The notes under the pieces: model-generated | Database searches by the model: none | What the model was told of the DNA's origin: nothing | Seen by the model: only the letters and a program-made list of their open reading frames with translations | Shown: positions 53,058-63,284 of the stretch, in pieces | How positions within the stretch are numbered: position 1 is the first letter of the stretch | How the letters are laid out: each line of letters begins with the position of its first letter | Made by a program: the position numbers and the translations under genes | Assembly (NCBI RefSeq): GCF_030388665.1 | Contig: NZ_CP128846.1 | Span: forward strand, 1,426,001-1,490,000 | Direction: 5' to 3' | DNA: 64,000 nucleotides | Origin: Streptomyces flavofungini | GTDB lineage: Bacteria > Actinomycetota > Actinomycetes > Streptomycetales > Streptomycetaceae

Positions 53058-53715
53058 GTCGGTCTCCCTGGGTGGGGCCGCCGAGGCACAGCGCGGTGGC
53101 CGGGCTCTGCAGCAGGGTGTGGACGAAGAGAAGGTCGGCGCCGCCGTGGTCGGCTGCGGCGATCCGGTGCGGGGTCAGCGAGTCGAAGTGCGCGCTGTCG
53201 CCGGGGGCGAGGGTGTACGCGGTGTCGCCGAGCCGGAGCCGGAGCCGTCCGGTGAGGACGTACAGCCACTCCTCGCCCGGGTGGACCCGCACGATGTCGC
53301 CCTGCGCGCCGTGCGGGACGTGCACCCGCAGCGCCTGCATGCCCCGGCCGGGCGCGCCCGCCTGCCAGTACGTCCAGCCACCGGCCGCCGTGGGCTCCAT
53401 GTCGGGGGCGCGGACGACCGCGTGCCGGTCGGCAGGCGTCTCGCCGAGGAGCTCGGAGACCGTCGTACCGTAGGTACGGGCGAGCGCGAGCAGCATCGGC
53501 AGGGACGGCTGGCGCTGTCCGGTCTCCAGGCGGGACAGGTGCGCGGGCGAGAGACCGGCCGCGCGGGCGGCGGCCTCCAGGGTCAGCGCGGCGCGTCGGC
53601 GCAGGTCCCTCAGCTGGGGCGCGACGACGGGCAGGGCATCCGCGACGGCGTCGGCCCGGGGGGCGGCGGCGTCGCCGGGCTCCGGGGCGGGCCCCGCGGG
53701 CTCGGCAGGGTTCAT
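53044..53715 (-). CDS. XRE-family regulator with C-terminal cupin domain
   Basis: A 223-residue HTH-cupin regulator. LRDLRRRAALTLEAAARAAGLSPAHLSRLETGQRQPSLPMLLALARTYG is the HTH; GDIVRVHPGEEWLYVLTGRLRLRLGDTAYTLAPGDSAHFDSLTPH is the cupin. The binding sites at 53736-53770 lie just upstream, consistent with autoregulation. It is coupled to the small membrane protein gene. Confidence 0.9.
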   Translation of the reverse strand: MNPAEPAGPAPEPGDAAAPRADAVADALPVVAPQLRDLRRRAALTLEAAARAAGLSPAHLSRLETGQRQPSLPMLLALARTYGTTVSELLGETPADRHAVVRAPDMEPTAAGGWTYWQAGAPGRGMQALRVHVPHGAQGDIVRVHPGEEWLYVLTGRLRLRLGDTAYTLAPGDSAHFDSLTPHRIAAADHGGADLLFVHTLLQSPATALCLGGPTQGDRHDGI

Positions 53716-53735
53716 GCTTCGATTCAGCCAGAGCC

Positions 53736-53770
53736 TTGCCCCTGGGGCAACTTTCTTGCCCCAGGGGCAA
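53736..53770 (-). promoter_or_regulatory. Tandem palindromic operator of the XRE-cupin gene
   Basis: TTGCCCCTGGGGCAA (53736-53750) and TTGCCCCAGGGGCAA (53756-53770) are near-identical palindromes 20 bp apart, upstream of the ATG at 53715. About two helical turns apart, they suit cooperative dimer binding by the encoded regulator. Confidence 0.7.
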
Positions 53771-53826
53771 AAGCCTCGGCGGCTCTCCTGGTGACCCGCC
53801 CGGCCTCCCCGCGGACCGCGCGGCGG

Positions 53827-55221
53827 CTACCTGTTCGCCACCGCCTGCTTCACCAGCGTCCTGCCGAAGTCCCACATCAGCCCGCCCCCGCCGTGGGCGT
53901 CGTCCATGACGGCGGTGAAGGCGTCCACGAACCGGTCGACGTCCTTCTCCCCCACCGTGAGCGGCGGGATCAGCTTGATGACCTCCAGGTGGTCGCCGGA
54001 GACCTGGGTGAGGATGCGGTGCTTCTGGAGCAGCGGCACCACCACCATCTGTGCGAACAGGCCCTTGCGCGCGGCCTGGAGCATCGTCCAGCGGCTGCGC
54101 AGCTTCAGGGACGTGGGCCTGCCGAACTCGATGCCGATCATGAGGCCGCGCCCGCGCACCTCGCGGAGGAGTTCGTAGCGGTCGACGAGCGCGCCGAGCC
54201 GCGACTTCAGGAGTTCGCCGGTCACCCGCGCGTTCTCCACCACCTTCTCGTCCCGCATGACGGCGAGGACGGCGAGCCCGGCCGCCATGGCCTGCGCGTT
54301 GGACCCGAAGCTCGCCGAGTGCACCAGGACCCGGTCCATCGACGAGTAGACCTTCTTGAAGATCCAGTCCTTGCCGAGGGTGGCGCCGACGGGCACATAG
54401 CCGCCGGACAGCGCCTTGGCCACGCACACCAGGTCCGGCTCCACGCCCTCGTCGTGCTGGTAGGCGTAGAACTCGCCGGTCCTGCCGAGGCCGGTCTGCA
54501 CCTCGTCGGCGATCAGGAGCGCCTTGTGCCGGTGCAGGAGGTCCTGGGCGGCGCGCAGATAGCCCGGGGGCGCCTCGTGCACGCCCTTGCCCTGGATGGG
54601 CTCGACGATCAGCGCGGCGACGTCGCCCTTGCGCAGTTCCGCGCGCAGGGCGTCCAGATCGCCGAGCGGGACCGCCGTGTCCGGCAGGAGCGGCGCGAAG
54701 CCGTCCCTGAACCCGTCCTCGCCGTTGACGGAGAGCGACCCGGTGGTCAGGCCGTGGAAGGCGTGCGCGCAGTAGAGCACGCGCGGCTTCCCGGTCGCGT
54801 ACCGGGCGAACTTCAGGGCCGTCTCCACCGCCTCGGTGCCGCTGTTGCCGAAGAACACCCGGTCCAGGTGCGGGCTGTGGGTGAGCAGTTGCTCGGCGAG
54901 CAGGCCGGGAAGGGGCTGGCAGTCGAAGCGGGTGAGGTCGGCGAGGGAGGCGTCGAGGACGTCGTGCAGCGCCTTGCGCACGACCGGGTGGTGGCGGCCG
55001 AGGCCCATGACGCCGAACCCGGCGAGCATGTCCAGGTAGTCGTTGCCGTCCGCGTCCCAGAAGTGGGCGCCCTCCGCGCGTTCGTAGACCTTGTCGAAGC
55101 CGATGGTGTGCAGCATGCGCGGCAGTTGGTGGTTCAGGTGCCGCGCGTGCAGTTCGTACCGTTCACCGCCGCGCTCGGCGAGCAGCCGGCCGAGGTCGAA
55201 CTCCTTGCTCATGCTGGTCAT
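53827..55221 (-). CDS. hpnO: HpnO-type aminotransferase, aminobacteriohopanetriol synthesis
   Basis: A 464-residue class-III aminotransferase. [59 protein letters not shown] and [19 protein letters not shown] (PLP lysine) are clear. In hopanoid clusters HpnO converts ribosylhopane to 35-aminobacteriohopanetriol. Its ATG at 55221 overlaps the dxs stop by 4 bp, confirming operon coupling and supporting the hopanoid assignment. Confidence 0.9.
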   Translation of the reverse strand: MTSMSKEFDLGRLLAERGGERYELHARHLNHQLPRMLHTIGFDKVYERAEGAHFWDADGNDYLDMLAGFGVMGLGRHHPVVRKALHDVLDASLADLTRFDCQPLPGLLAEQLLTHSPHLDRVFFGNSGTEAVETALKFARYATGKPRVLYCAHAFHGLTTGSLSVNGEDGFRDGFAPLLPDTAVPLGDLDALRAELRKGDVAALIVEPIQGKGVHEAPPGYLRAAQDLLHRHKALLIADEVQTGLGRTGEFYAYQHDEGVEPDLVCVAKALSGGYVPVGATLGKDWIFKKVYSSMDRVLVHSASFGSNAQAMAAGLAVLAVMRDEKVVENARVTGELLKSRLGALVDRYELLREVRGRGLMIGIEFGRPTSLKLRSRWTMLQAARKGLFAQMVVVPLLQKHRILTQVSGDHLEVIKLIPPLTVGEKDVDRFVDAFTAVMDDAHGGGGLMWDFGRTLVKQAVANR

Positions 55222-57188
55222 GCTGGGTTCTCCTCGCCGGCCGCACCGGCTCTCTCGGCGCCGGTGGGACCGGCCTGTTCCGGCGCGCCCGCGCGGGTGG
55301 CGTGCTGGCGCGCGATGGTCGCGCTGATGCTCCCGGCGATCTCGACGGGGGTGAGCCCGAGGTCGGCGAGCACCTCGCTCCGCTTGGCGTGCGCGAGGAA
55401 CTGGTCGGGGATGCCGAACCGCCGTACGGGCACGTCCACTTCGGCTTCGCCGAGGGCCAGCGCGACCGCCGCGCCGACCCCGGCGGCCTTGCTGTTGTCC
55501 TCGACGACCGCGACGAGCCGGTGCGACGCCGCGAGCGCGGGCAGCGCCGGGTCGACGGGCTTGACCCAGCGCGGGTCGACCACAGTGGCGCTGATCCCCC
55601 GCTCCCGCAGCAGGTCGGCGGCGCCCAGGCACACCGGTGCCATCACCCCGACGGCGACGAGCAGCACGTCGGCGGCCGTGCCCGCGCCCTCTTCGGGGCC
55701 GCGGCTCAGCACGTCCATGGCGCCGACGCGGTCGACCGCCGGGATCGCGGGGCCCACCGACTCCTTGGGGAACCGCAGCAGCGTCGGCGCGTCGTCGACG
55801 GTGACGGCCTCGCGCAGCTGGGTGCGCAACTGGTCGGCGTCGCGCGGCGCGGCGATCCTGAGGCCGGGGACGACCTGGAGGACGGACAGGTCCCACATGC
55901 CGTTGTGCGAGGCACCGTCGGGCCCGGTGACCCCGGCGCGGTCGAGGACGAACGTCACCCCGCAGCGGTGCAGCGCGACGTCCATCAGGAGCTGGTCGAA
56001 GGCGCGGTTGAGGAAGGTGGCGTAGACGGCGACGACGGGGTGCAGGCCGCCGGTGGCGAGCCCGGCGGCCGCGACGGCGGCGTGCTGCTCGGCGATGCCG
56101 ACGTCCCACACCCGGTCCGGGTAGGCCTCGGCGAACTTGGTGAGGCCCACCGGGTGCAGCATGGCGGCCGTGATCGCCACGACGTCCTCGCGCTCGGCGC
56201 CGATGCGGACGATCTCGTCGCCGAACACCGAGGTCCAGGAGGGGCCGTTGGACGGGGCGAGGGGTTCGCAGGTGAGCGGGTCCATGACGCCGACGGTGTG
56301 GAAGCGGTCCGCCTCGTCGGCGAGCGCGGGTTCGTAGCCGCGGCCCTTCTCGGTGAGGCAGTGCACGAGCACGGGCCCGTGGAAGCGTTTCGCGCGGCGC
56401 AGCGCCGACTCGACGGCCTTGGTGTCGTGCCCGTCGATCGGCCCGACGTACTTCAGGCCCAGGTCCTCGAACATGCCCTGCGGCGCGAAGGCGTCCTTGA
56501 AGCCCTTCTTCGCGCCGTGCAGCGACTCGTACAGGGTGCGGCCGACGACGGGGGTGCGCTGGAGGACGTCCTTGCCCCAGGCGAGGATCTGTTCGTAGCT
56601 GTCGGTGGTGCGCAGGGTGGCCAGGTGGTTGGCGAGGCCGCCGATGGTAGGGGCGTACGAGCGTTCGTTGTCGTTCACGACGATGATCAGCGGCTGGTCC
56701 TTGGCGGCCGCGATGTTGTTCAGGGCCTCCCACGCCATGCCGCCGGTGAGGGCCCCGTCCCCGATGACGGCGACGACGTGCCCGCGTTCGCCGAGCACGT
56801 CACGGGCCTTGGCCAGGCCGTCCGCCCAGCCGAGGGCGGTGGAGGCGTGGCTGTTCTCGACGATGTCGTGCGCGGACTCCTCCCGCGAGGGATAGCCGGA
56901 AAGGCCTCCTTTGCCGCGCAGCTTCGAGAAGTCCTGACGGCCGGTCAGGAGCTTGTGCACGTAGCTCTGGTGACCGGTGTCCCACACGATGCGGTCGACG
57001 GGTGACTCGAAGACCCGGTGCAGGGCGATGGTCAGCTCCACCACGCCCAGGTTGGGCCCGAGGTGACCGCCGGTCCTCGCGACCGCGTGCACCAGGAACT
57101 CCCGTATCTCCTCCGCCAGTTCGGCGAGATCGCCCTCGGTCAGCGCCTTCAGGTCGCGCGGCCCCCGGATCGTCTCCAGAATGGTCAT
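55218..57188 (-). CDS. dxs: 1-Deoxy-D-xylulose-5-phosphate synthase
   Basis: A 656-residue thiamine diphosphate enzyme that condenses pyruvate with glyceraldehyde 3-phosphate, the first MEP step. [34 protein letters not shown] (cofactor motif, near residue 150) and [25 protein letters not shown] are typical. Placement inside the hopanoid operon supplies isoprenoid precursors for hopanoid synthesis. The C-terminus ends in an Ala/Gly/Glu-rich tail of about 25 residues. Confidence 0.95.
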   Translation of the reverse strand: MTILETIRGPRDLKALTEGDLAELAEEIREFLVHAVARTGGHLGPNLGVVELTIALHRVFESPVDRIVWDTGHQSYVHKLLTGRQDFSKLRGKGGLSGYPSREESAHDIVENSHASTALGWADGLAKARDVLGERGHVVAVIGDGALTGGMAWEALNNIAAAKDQPLIIVVNDNERSYAPTIGGLANHLATLRTTDSYEQILAWGKDVLQRTPVVGRTLYESLHGAKKGFKDAFAPQGMFEDLGLKYVGPIDGHDTKAVESALRRAKRFHGPVLVHCLTEKGRGYEPALADEADRFHTVGVMDPLTCEPLAPSNGPSWTSVFGDEIVRIGAEREDVVAITAAMLHPVGLTKFAEAYPDRVWDVGIAEQHAAVAAAGLATGGLHPVVAVYATFLNRAFDQLLMDVALHRCGVTFVLDRAGVTGPDGASHNGMWDLSVLQVVPGLRIAAPRDADQLRTQLREAVTVDDAPTLLRFPKESVGPAIPAVDRVGAMDVLSRGPEEGAGTAADVLLVAVGVMAPVCLGAADLLRERGISATVVDPRWVKPVDPALPALAASHRLVAVVEDNSKAAGVGAAVALALGEAEVDVPVRRFGIPDQFLAHAKRSEVLADLGLTPVEIAGSISATIARQHATRAGAPEQAGPTGAERAGAAGEENPA

Positions 57189-57214
57189 GCTCGGGCCCCC
57201 TTACTGGTTCGTTC

Positions 57215-58381
57215 TCAGCTCACAGTGACGTCGGGCACCCCGGACGGGACGCCTGCGGCCTCCATCTGTTCGGCGATCTTCATCGCCTCTTCGATCAGGG
57301 TCTCCACGATCTTCGACTCGGGGACGGTCTTGATGACCTCACCCTTGACGAAGATCTGGCCCTTGCCGTTACCGGACGCGACACCCAGATCGGCCTCACG
57401 CGCCTCACCCGGCCCGTTCACCACACACCCCATGACGGCGACGCGCAGCGGCACCTCCATGCCGTCCAGACCCGCCGTCACCTCGTCCGCCAGCTTGTAG
57501 ACGTCGACCTGCGCACGCCCGCACGAGGGGCAGGAGACGATCTCCAGGCGGCGCTGGCGCAGGTTCAAGGACTCCAGGATCTGGATGCCGACCTTGACCT
57601 CCTCCGCCGGCGGGGCAGAGAGGGAGACGCGGATCGTGTCGCCGATGCCCTCGGAGAGCAGCGCGCCGAAGGCGACGGCCGACTTGATCGTGCCCTGGAA
57701 CGCGGGACCCGCCTCCGTCACACCCAGGTGCAGGGGGTAGTCACACTGCGCGGCCAACTGCCGATAGGCGTTGACCATGACCACCGGGTCGTTGTGCTTC
57801 ACCGAGATCTTGATGTCCCGGAAGCCGTGCTCCTCGAACAGCGACGCCTCCCACAGCGCCGACTCCACCAACGCCTCCGGCGTCGCCTTGCCGTACTTCT
57901 TCAGGAGACGGGCGTCCAGGGAGCCCGCGTTGACCCCGATCCGGATCGGCGTCCCCGCGTCGTTCGCCGCCCGCGCGATCTCCTTGACCTTGTCGTCGAA
58001 CTGCTTGATGTTGCCCGGGTTCACCCGCACCGCCGCACACCCGGCATCGATCGCCGCGAACACGTACTTCGGCTGGAAGTGAATGTCCGCGATCACCGGA
58101 ATCTGCGACTTCCGCGCGATCGTCGCCAGCGCGTCCGCGTCGTCCTGCGTCGGACACGCCACCCGCACGATCTGACACCCCGACGCCGTCAGCTCCGCGA
58201 TCTGCTGCAACGTCGCCCCGATGTCCGACGTACGCGTCGTCGTCATCGACTGCACCGACACCGGCGCGTCCCCGCCGACGGCCACCGTACCGACCTCGAT
58301 GCGCCGCGAGAGACGGCGCTCGGCGAGGGGTCGGACCGGCAGCTCCGGAAGGCCCAACGCGACGGGCGCTCCAGAAGTCAT
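57215..58381 (-). CDS. ispG: (E)-4-hydroxy-3-methylbut-2-enyl-diphosphate synthase
   Basis: A 388-residue iron-sulfur enzyme of the MEP pathway, converting MEcPP to [42 protein letters not shown] and the C-terminal cysteines in [16 protein letters not shown] and [13 protein letters not shown] bind the [4Fe-4S] cluster. It sits between hpnH and dxs in the operon; Streptomyces usually also has another ispG for primary metabolism. Confidence 0.95.
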   Translation of the reverse strand: MTSGAPVALGLPELPVRPLAERRLSRRIEVGTVAVGGDAPVSVQSMTTTRTSDIGATLQQIAELTASGCQIVRVACPTQDDADALATIARKSQIPVIADIHFQPKYVFAAIDAGCAAVRVNPGNIKQFDDKVKEIARAANDAGTPIRIGVNAGSLDARLLKKYGKATPEALVESALWEASLFEEHGFRDIKISVKHNDPVVMVNAYRQLAAQCDYPLHLGVTEAGPAFQGTIKSAVAFGALLSEGIGDTIRVSLSAPPAEEVKVGIQILESLNLRQRRLEIVSCPSCGRAQVDVYKLADEVTAGLDGMEVPLRVAVMGCVVNGPGEAREADLGVASGNGKGQIFVKGEVIKTVPESKIVETLIEEAMKIAEQMEAAGVPSGVPDVTVS

Positions 58382-58385
58382 GACA

Positions 58386-59408
58386 TCACCCGCGATTTCC
58401 GTTGACGGTCTCACGCATGGCCCGCAGGGACTCCTTGAGGGAGCCCATGGTGGCGAGGACGGCCGTCGGCTCGTACCCGCAGTGCGCCATGCAGTTGGCG
58501 CACCGCTCGTCCTTGCCGCGGCCGTACTTGGACCAGTCGGTCTTCTCGATCAGCTCCCGGTACGTGGGGACGTACCCGTCGCTCATCAGATAGCAAGGGC
58601 GCTGCCAGCCGAAGAGCGAGTAGTTGGGGATCGCCCACGCCGTGCACTGGAAGTCGACCTTGCCCTCCAGGAAATCCAGGAACAGCGGCGAGTGGTTCAG
58701 CCGCCAGCGGCGCCGGTTGCCGCCCGCGAAGGCCTTCTTGAACAGCTCGCGGGTCTGCTCGACGCCGAGGAAGTGCTCCTGGTCGGGCGCCTTCTCGTAG
58801 GCGTAGGCGGGCGACAGCATCATCTCGTCGACCTGCAGTTCGTCATTGAGGAAGTTGAGCACCTCGATGATCGTCTGCGGGGTGTCCGTGTTGAAGAAGG
58901 TCGAGTTGGTGGTCACCCGGAAGCCGCGCCGCTTGGCCTCCTTCATGGCCTCGACCGCCTCGTCGAACACCCCCTCCTTCGCCACCGACTCGTCGTGGCG
59001 CTCCCGCATTCCGTCGATGTGCACGGCGAACGCGAAGTACGGCGAGGGCTTGAACTTGTCCATCTTCTTGCGCAGCAGCATGGCATTGGTGCAAAGAAAG
59101 ACATACTTCTTCTTGGCCACCAACTGCCGCACGATCTCATCGATCTGAGGGTGCATCAGTGGCTCACCGCCGGCGATGGACACCATCGGCGCGCCGGACT
59201 CGAGCACGGCGCCCACGGCCTGGGCCACCGGCATGCGCTGCTTGAGCACCCCGGCCGGATGCTGGATCTTGCCGCAGCCCTCGCACTTCAAGTTGCACGC
59301 GAACAGCGGCTCCAACTCGACAATCAGCGGGAACTTGTCCCGCTTGCGAAGCTTCTGTTCCATCAGGTACGTCGCGACCTTGATCGACTGACGCAGCGGC
59401 ATGACCAT
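58386..59408 (-). CDS. hpnH: Adenosyl-hopene transferase (radical SAM)
   Basis: A 340-residue radical SAM enzyme that adds the adenosyl ribose of SAM to diploptene. The cluster cysteines are C38, C42, C45 (ACNLKCEGC), then [26 protein letters not shown] is a standard HpnH start; GGAGGTGA supports ATG 59408. It stops 5 bp before ispG in the operon order. Confidence 0.95.
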   Translation of the reverse strand: MVMPLRQSIKVATYLMEQKLRKRDKFPLIVELEPLFACNLKCEGCGKIQHPAGVLKQRMPVAQAVGAVLESGAPMVSIAGGEPLMHPQIDEIVRQLVAKKKYVFLCTNAMLLRKKMDKFKPSPYFAFAVHIDGMRERHDESVAKEGVFDEAVEAMKEAKRRGFRVTTNSTFFNTDTPQTIIEVLNFLNDELQVDEMMLSPAYAYEKAPDQEHFLGVEQTRELFKKAFAGGNRRRWRLNHSPLFLDFLEGKVDFQCTAWAIPNYSLFGWQRPCYLMSDGYVPTYRELIEKTDWSKYGRGKDERCANCMAHCGYEPTAVLATMGSLKESLRAMRETVNGNRG

Positions 59409-59413
59409 CTGGC

Positions 59414-60064
59414 TCACCTCCGGGGGAGCAGCGAAGAACGGTGCCATTCGAAGAAAGCGGGAAGCACGGCACGGAGAACGCGGAAGGCCGATATTCCACC
59501 GCGCACCGTGCCGATTCGTACGAGTTCGTGCTGTGGGGCGTCCACGACCACCCGGACGGCGGCAACGGGGCGGGGCCCGGCCGTCACGGCGGTGCGCAGG
59601 GTCACGGCGGACTCCATGTCCACCGCGATGGCGCCGGTGGCGAGCAGATCGCCGCGTTCGTGGCCGCGGACGACGTGGTCGGAGCCCGTGAGCGGCCCGG
59701 TGTGCACGGTGCGCCGGGGCAGCGCCCGCACCAGCCCCTCGACCAGGAGCTCGGTGCCCGAGCACGGCGTGGCGCCGCCGTCGTGGCGGGTTTCCTCGGC
59801 GACGACCAGGTCGCCGGGGTGCATACCGGGGGCGAGCCCGGCGCAGAAGCCGGTGGCCACGACGGCCGCGCCGCGCAGGGAGGGGGTGTCGAGCGCCTTG
59901 GCCACGGCGCGCTCGGCGGCCCGCGGGCCCATACCCGTCCTGAGGACGGTCATGGGTCCGCTCGCGCCGCCCCGGTCGCCGGTGCGCAGGGCGAGGTGCT
60001 CGATGCCGAGCGCACAGGCGACGAGGAGCGGTGCGGGGCCCGGCCGCGCCGGGGACACGGCCAT
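59414..60064 (-). CDS. hpnG: HpnG-like hopanoid phosphorylase
   Basis: A 216-residue nucleoside-phosphorylase-like protein (LLVACALGIEHLALRTGDR; VVATGFCAGLAPGMHPGDLVVAEE; AVDMESAVTLRTAV). HpnG removes adenine from adenosylhopane. Start overlaps the shc stop by one base (TGATG), showing tight coupling. Assigned by fold and by position between shc and hpnH. Confidence 0.88.
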   Translation of the reverse strand: MAVSPARPGPAPLLVACALGIEHLALRTGDRGGASGPMTVLRTGMGPRAAERAVAKALDTPSLRGAAVVATGFCAGLAPGMHPGDLVVAEETRHDGGATPCSGTELLVEGLVRALPRRTVHTGPLTGSDHVVRGHERGDLLATGAIAVDMESAVTLRTAVTAGPRPVAAVRVVVDAPQHELVRIGTVRGGISAFRVLRAVLPAFFEWHRSSLLPRR

Positions 60065-62058
60065 CAGCCCCCCTTGCCGGAGCCGCCGATGGCGGGCTCT
60101 CCGTTGACGTACCGGCCGAGCGCGGTCAGCGGGAAGACCTGCCGGTAGAGGTGGTAGTTGATCGAGAAGTCCCAGGGGAAGCCGGTGCCGGTGAAGTACG
60201 GCTCGTCCCAGGAGCCGTCCTCGGACTGCGCCTGCACCAGCCAGTCGACGCCGCGCTCCACGGACTTGGTGTCCCGCTCCCCCGCCGCGAGCAGCGCGAG
60301 CAGCGCCCAGGCGGTCTGGGACGCCGTGGAGGCGCCGCGCCCGACCCACTGTTCGTCGCGGTAGGAGCGCAGGTCCTCGCCCCAGCCGCCGTCGTCGTTC
60401 TGCACCGACTCCAGCCAGGCGACCGCGCGTCGGATCGCCGGGTGCGAGGCGGGCAGTCCGGCGGCAATGAGCGCGGGCAGCACCGACCCGGTGCCGTAGA
60501 CGTAGTTGACGCCCCAGCGCCCGAACCAGGCGCCGTTCGCCTCCTGTTCGGCGAGCAGCCACTCCACCCCCCGCCGGGTGCGCGGGTCGTGGGACCTGCC
60601 CTCGTAGGCGAGCATCTCCACGACGTGCGCGGTGACGTCGGCGGAGGGCGGGTCGATGACCTCGCCGAAGTCGCAGAACGGCAGCCGGTTGGGGAAGGAA
60701 CTGGTGTTGTCGACGTCGAAGGCGGCCCAGGCGCCGTTCTTCGACTGCATGCCGAGGTTCCAGCGCACGCCGCGCTCGATGGCGTTCTCCAGGCGCGGCT
60801 TGTCCGGGTGCGCGATCCGGCGCAGGGCGAGGACGACCTCGGCGGTGTCGTCGATGTCGGGGTAGTTGTCGTTGTGGAATTCGAAGGCCCAGCCACCGGG
60901 GGTCAGGCCCGGCCTGCGCACCGACCAGTCGCCGGGCCGTACGATCTGCTCGCCCAGCATCCAGTCCGCGGCCTTGACCAGCTGCGGGTGGTCGGCGGGC
61001 AGGCCGGCGTCGGCGAGGGCGATGGCCGCGAGGCAGGTGTCCCAGACGGGCGACTGGCAGGCCTCGATCATCCGCGCGCCGTCCTCGCGCCACACGGCGA
61101 ACCGGTCCAGGGAGGCGAGGCCCGCCTTGAGGACCGGGTGGTCGAGGTCGTAGCCCATCAGGTGCAGCGCGATCACGGAGTACACGGCGGGCGGCTGGAT
61201 GCCGCCCCAGCAGCCGTCGTTCTCCTGCCGTTCGATGATCCAGCGCGCCGCGCTGTTCATCGCGGCCTTGCGCACACCGCGCGGAGCGACCTTGTGGTAA
61301 AGGTGCAGCGCCTTGTCCATGCGCTGGAAGACGCCGTCCCAACTCGCCATCGGGGCAAGGGGTTTGGCGGGGTTCGGAATGCTCGCGTCGCTGTGCAGTT
61401 CATCCAGCGGGAAGGGCGCGGGACGCACCGGACGCTTGGCCGAGACAATGGTGAGCGGCACGATGGTCTGCCGTGCCCAGCAGCCGAAATCGTAAATGTT
61501 GAGCGGGAACCACTTGGGAAAATAAATGAGTTCGGGCGGCAGCTCGGGCAGGTCGTCCCACTTCCACCAGCCGAAGAGGGCGAGCCAGATGCGGGTGAAG
61601 ACCCGGGCCGAGGCGATGCCGCCCCGCTCCCTGATCCAGGCGGACGCCTTGGCCATGTGCGGTGCGTCCGGGGCGTCCCCCGCCAGGCGCAGCGCCACAT
61701 ACGCCTCGATGGTGGTGGAGAGTTCGCCGGGGCCGCCGTAGAAGGTGGCCCAGGTGCCGTCGTCGCGCTGCTCGCCGCGGATGAAAAGGGCGGCGGCTCT
61801 GGTCGTCGACTCGTCCTGGACACCCAGGAACTGACGGAGCAACAGGTCCTCGGCGTCCATGGTCACATTGGTTTCCAGGTCGCCCTTCCACCATCCCTGG
61901 GCGTCCTGGCGGGACAACAGGAATTGTGTGGACCGTTCTATGGCGCGGGCCGCGGCACCCAGTGCGCCGGGCGCCGCGGCAGTGGTGTCGGTCGTTCCGG
62001 TGGCCGAGGCCGCTCGGGGCGTCGCCGCTCCGGTGCTTCCGTCGGTCGTCGCTGTCAT
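60064..62058 (-). CDS. shc: Squalene-hopene cyclase
   Basis: A 664-residue triterpene cyclase. The catalytic acid motif DIDD is at 401-404 (NYPDIDDTAEVV), and QW-type repeats (QDAQGWWKGD; QENDGCWGG; QSKNGAWAAFD; QNDDGGWGED; QSEDGSWDE) line the barrel. It cyclises squalene to hopene at the membrane. ATG 62058 with GAAGGGGAAG is preferred over an upstream ATG 9 codons earlier. Confidence 0.96.
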   Translation of the reverse strand: MTATTDGSTGAATPRAASATGTTDTTAAAPGALGAAARAIERSTQFLLSRQDAQGWWKGDLETNVTMDAEDLLLRQFLGVQDESTTRAAALFIRGEQRDDGTWATFYGGPGELSTTIEAYVALRLAGDAPDAPHMAKASAWIRERGGIASARVFTRIWLALFGWWKWDDLPELPPELIYFPKWFPLNIYDFGCWARQTIVPLTIVSAKRPVRPAPFPLDELHSDASIPNPAKPLAPMASWDGVFQRMDKALHLYHKVAPRGVRKAAMNSAARWIIERQENDGCWGGIQPPAVYSVIALHLMGYDLDHPVLKAGLASLDRFAVWREDGARMIEACQSPVWDTCLAAIALADAGLPADHPQLVKAADWMLGEQIVRPGDWSVRRPGLTPGGWAFEFHNDNYPDIDDTAEVVLALRRIAHPDKPRLENAIERGVRWNLGMQSKNGAWAAFDVDNTSSFPNRLPFCDFGEVIDPPSADVTAHVVEMLAYEGRSHDPRTRRGVEWLLAEQEANGAWFGRWGVNYVYGTGSVLPALIAAGLPASHPAIRRAVAWLESVQNDDGGWGEDLRSYRDEQWVGRGASTASQTAWALLALLAAGERDTKSVERGVDWLVQAQSEDGSWDEPYFTGTGFPWDFSINYHLYRQVFPLTALGRYVNGEPAIGGSGKGG

Positions 62059-62163
62059 GGCTTCCCCTTCTACGCAGTGCTTCATCTCTGCTGGGTCCGC
62101 CGTCGGCCGGGGCCCTGGAGGGACACAGGCCGGCGACTGCGATTCAGTTGGGGCCGATAGTGA

Positions 62164-63225
62164 TCATCTCTTTCGTACGACGACGAAGTCGGCGAGCGCG
62201 GTGAGCTGCGCCCGCACCTGGTCCGGCATCTGGACCGCGTCCAGAGCCTCGATGGCGACGGCGTGCTGCCGTCGCGCCTCCTCGGCGGTCCACTCGCGGC
62301 CGCCCGCCTGCTCGATCAGGGCGGCGCGCGCGGCGAACTCCTCCTCGGAGAAGCTGTCGAAGTCGCTGCTCTTGGCGTCGGCGGCGAGCAGCTCGCCGAG
62401 CCGTTCGGAGGCCGGGCCGCCCGCGGCGAGCGCGGCGACCACGGGCAGGGACTTCTTGCGCTGGCGCAGATCGCTCCAGGTCTGCTTGCCGGTGGCCTCG
62501 GGGTCGCCCCAGATGCCGAGCAGGTCGTCGACGGCCTGGAAGGCGAGGCCCAGGTGGTAGCCGTACTTCTCCAGGATGTCGGCGGTGGCGTCGTCGGCGC
62601 CGCCGAGGACCGCGCCGATGGAGACCGCGCAGGCGAGCAGCGCGCCCGTCTTGTTGCCCTCCATCTCCAGGCACTCCTCGACGGTGACCCGCTCGCGGTG
62701 CTCGTAGGAGATGTCCTGCGCCTGGCCGTCGATGAGGGCGCGGGTCGCGGTGGTCAGGCGGCGCGTGGCGCGGCCGGCCTCGACGGTGCCGAGTTCGAGC
62801 AGGACCTCGTTGGCGAGGGCGAACAGCGCGTCGCCGACGAGGATCGCCTGCGCGGGGCCGTGCACCTTCCAGACCGTGTCGCGGTGGCGGCGCTGCTCGT
62901 CGCCGTCCATCAGGTCGTCGTGCAGGAGCGAGAAGTTGTGGACCAGCTCGACGGCGACGGCGCCGGGCACGCCGGTCTCCGGGCTCGCGCCGGCGGCCTC
63001 CGCGGAGAGCAGGGCGAGCGCCGGGCGCACGGCCTTGCCGCCGTCGCCGACGGACGGGTTGCCCGCCGCGTCGATCCAGCCGAAGTGGTAGGCGGCGACG
63101 GTGTCCATGGGCGGCGCGAGGCGGTCCACGGCGGACCGCAGGACCGGGGTGGCCAGCGTCCGGCCGCGTTCCAGCAGCGCGGTCACGTCCACAGCGGCCG
63201 GTTCGGCCGAGGGCACAGTCGGCAC
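62164..63225 (-). CDS. Polyprenyl diphosphate synthase of the hopanoid cluster
   Basis: A 353-residue trans-prenyltransferase. The first Asp-rich motif is LLHDDLMDGD and the second FQAVDDLLGIWGDPEATGK. In Streptomyces hopanoid loci this position supplies farnesyl diphosphate for squalene synthesis. GTG 63225 with GAGGAG is chosen. It is 59 bp downstream of hpnE. Confidence 0.93.
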   Translation of the reverse strand: MPTVPSAEPAAVDVTALLERGRTLATPVLRSAVDRLAPPMDTVAAYHFGWIDAAGNPSVGDGGKAVRPALALLSAEAAGASPETGVPGAVAVELVHNFSLLHDDLMDGDEQRRHRDTVWKVHGPAQAILVGDALFALANEVLLELGTVEAGRATRRLTTATRALIDGQAQDISYEHRERVTVEECLEMEGNKTGALLACAVSIGAVLGGADDATADILEKYGYHLGLAFQAVDDLLGIWGDPEATGKQTWSDLRQRKKSLPVVAALAAGGPASERLGELLAADAKSSDFDSFSEEEFAARAALIEQAGGREWTAEEARRQHAVAIEALDAVQMPDQVRAQLTALADFVVVRKR

Positions 63226-63284
63226 ATTCTCTCCTCTGGTTCCGGTGCGGGGTTCGTGGGGCCCTGGCCCCACCAGGTCGAGCT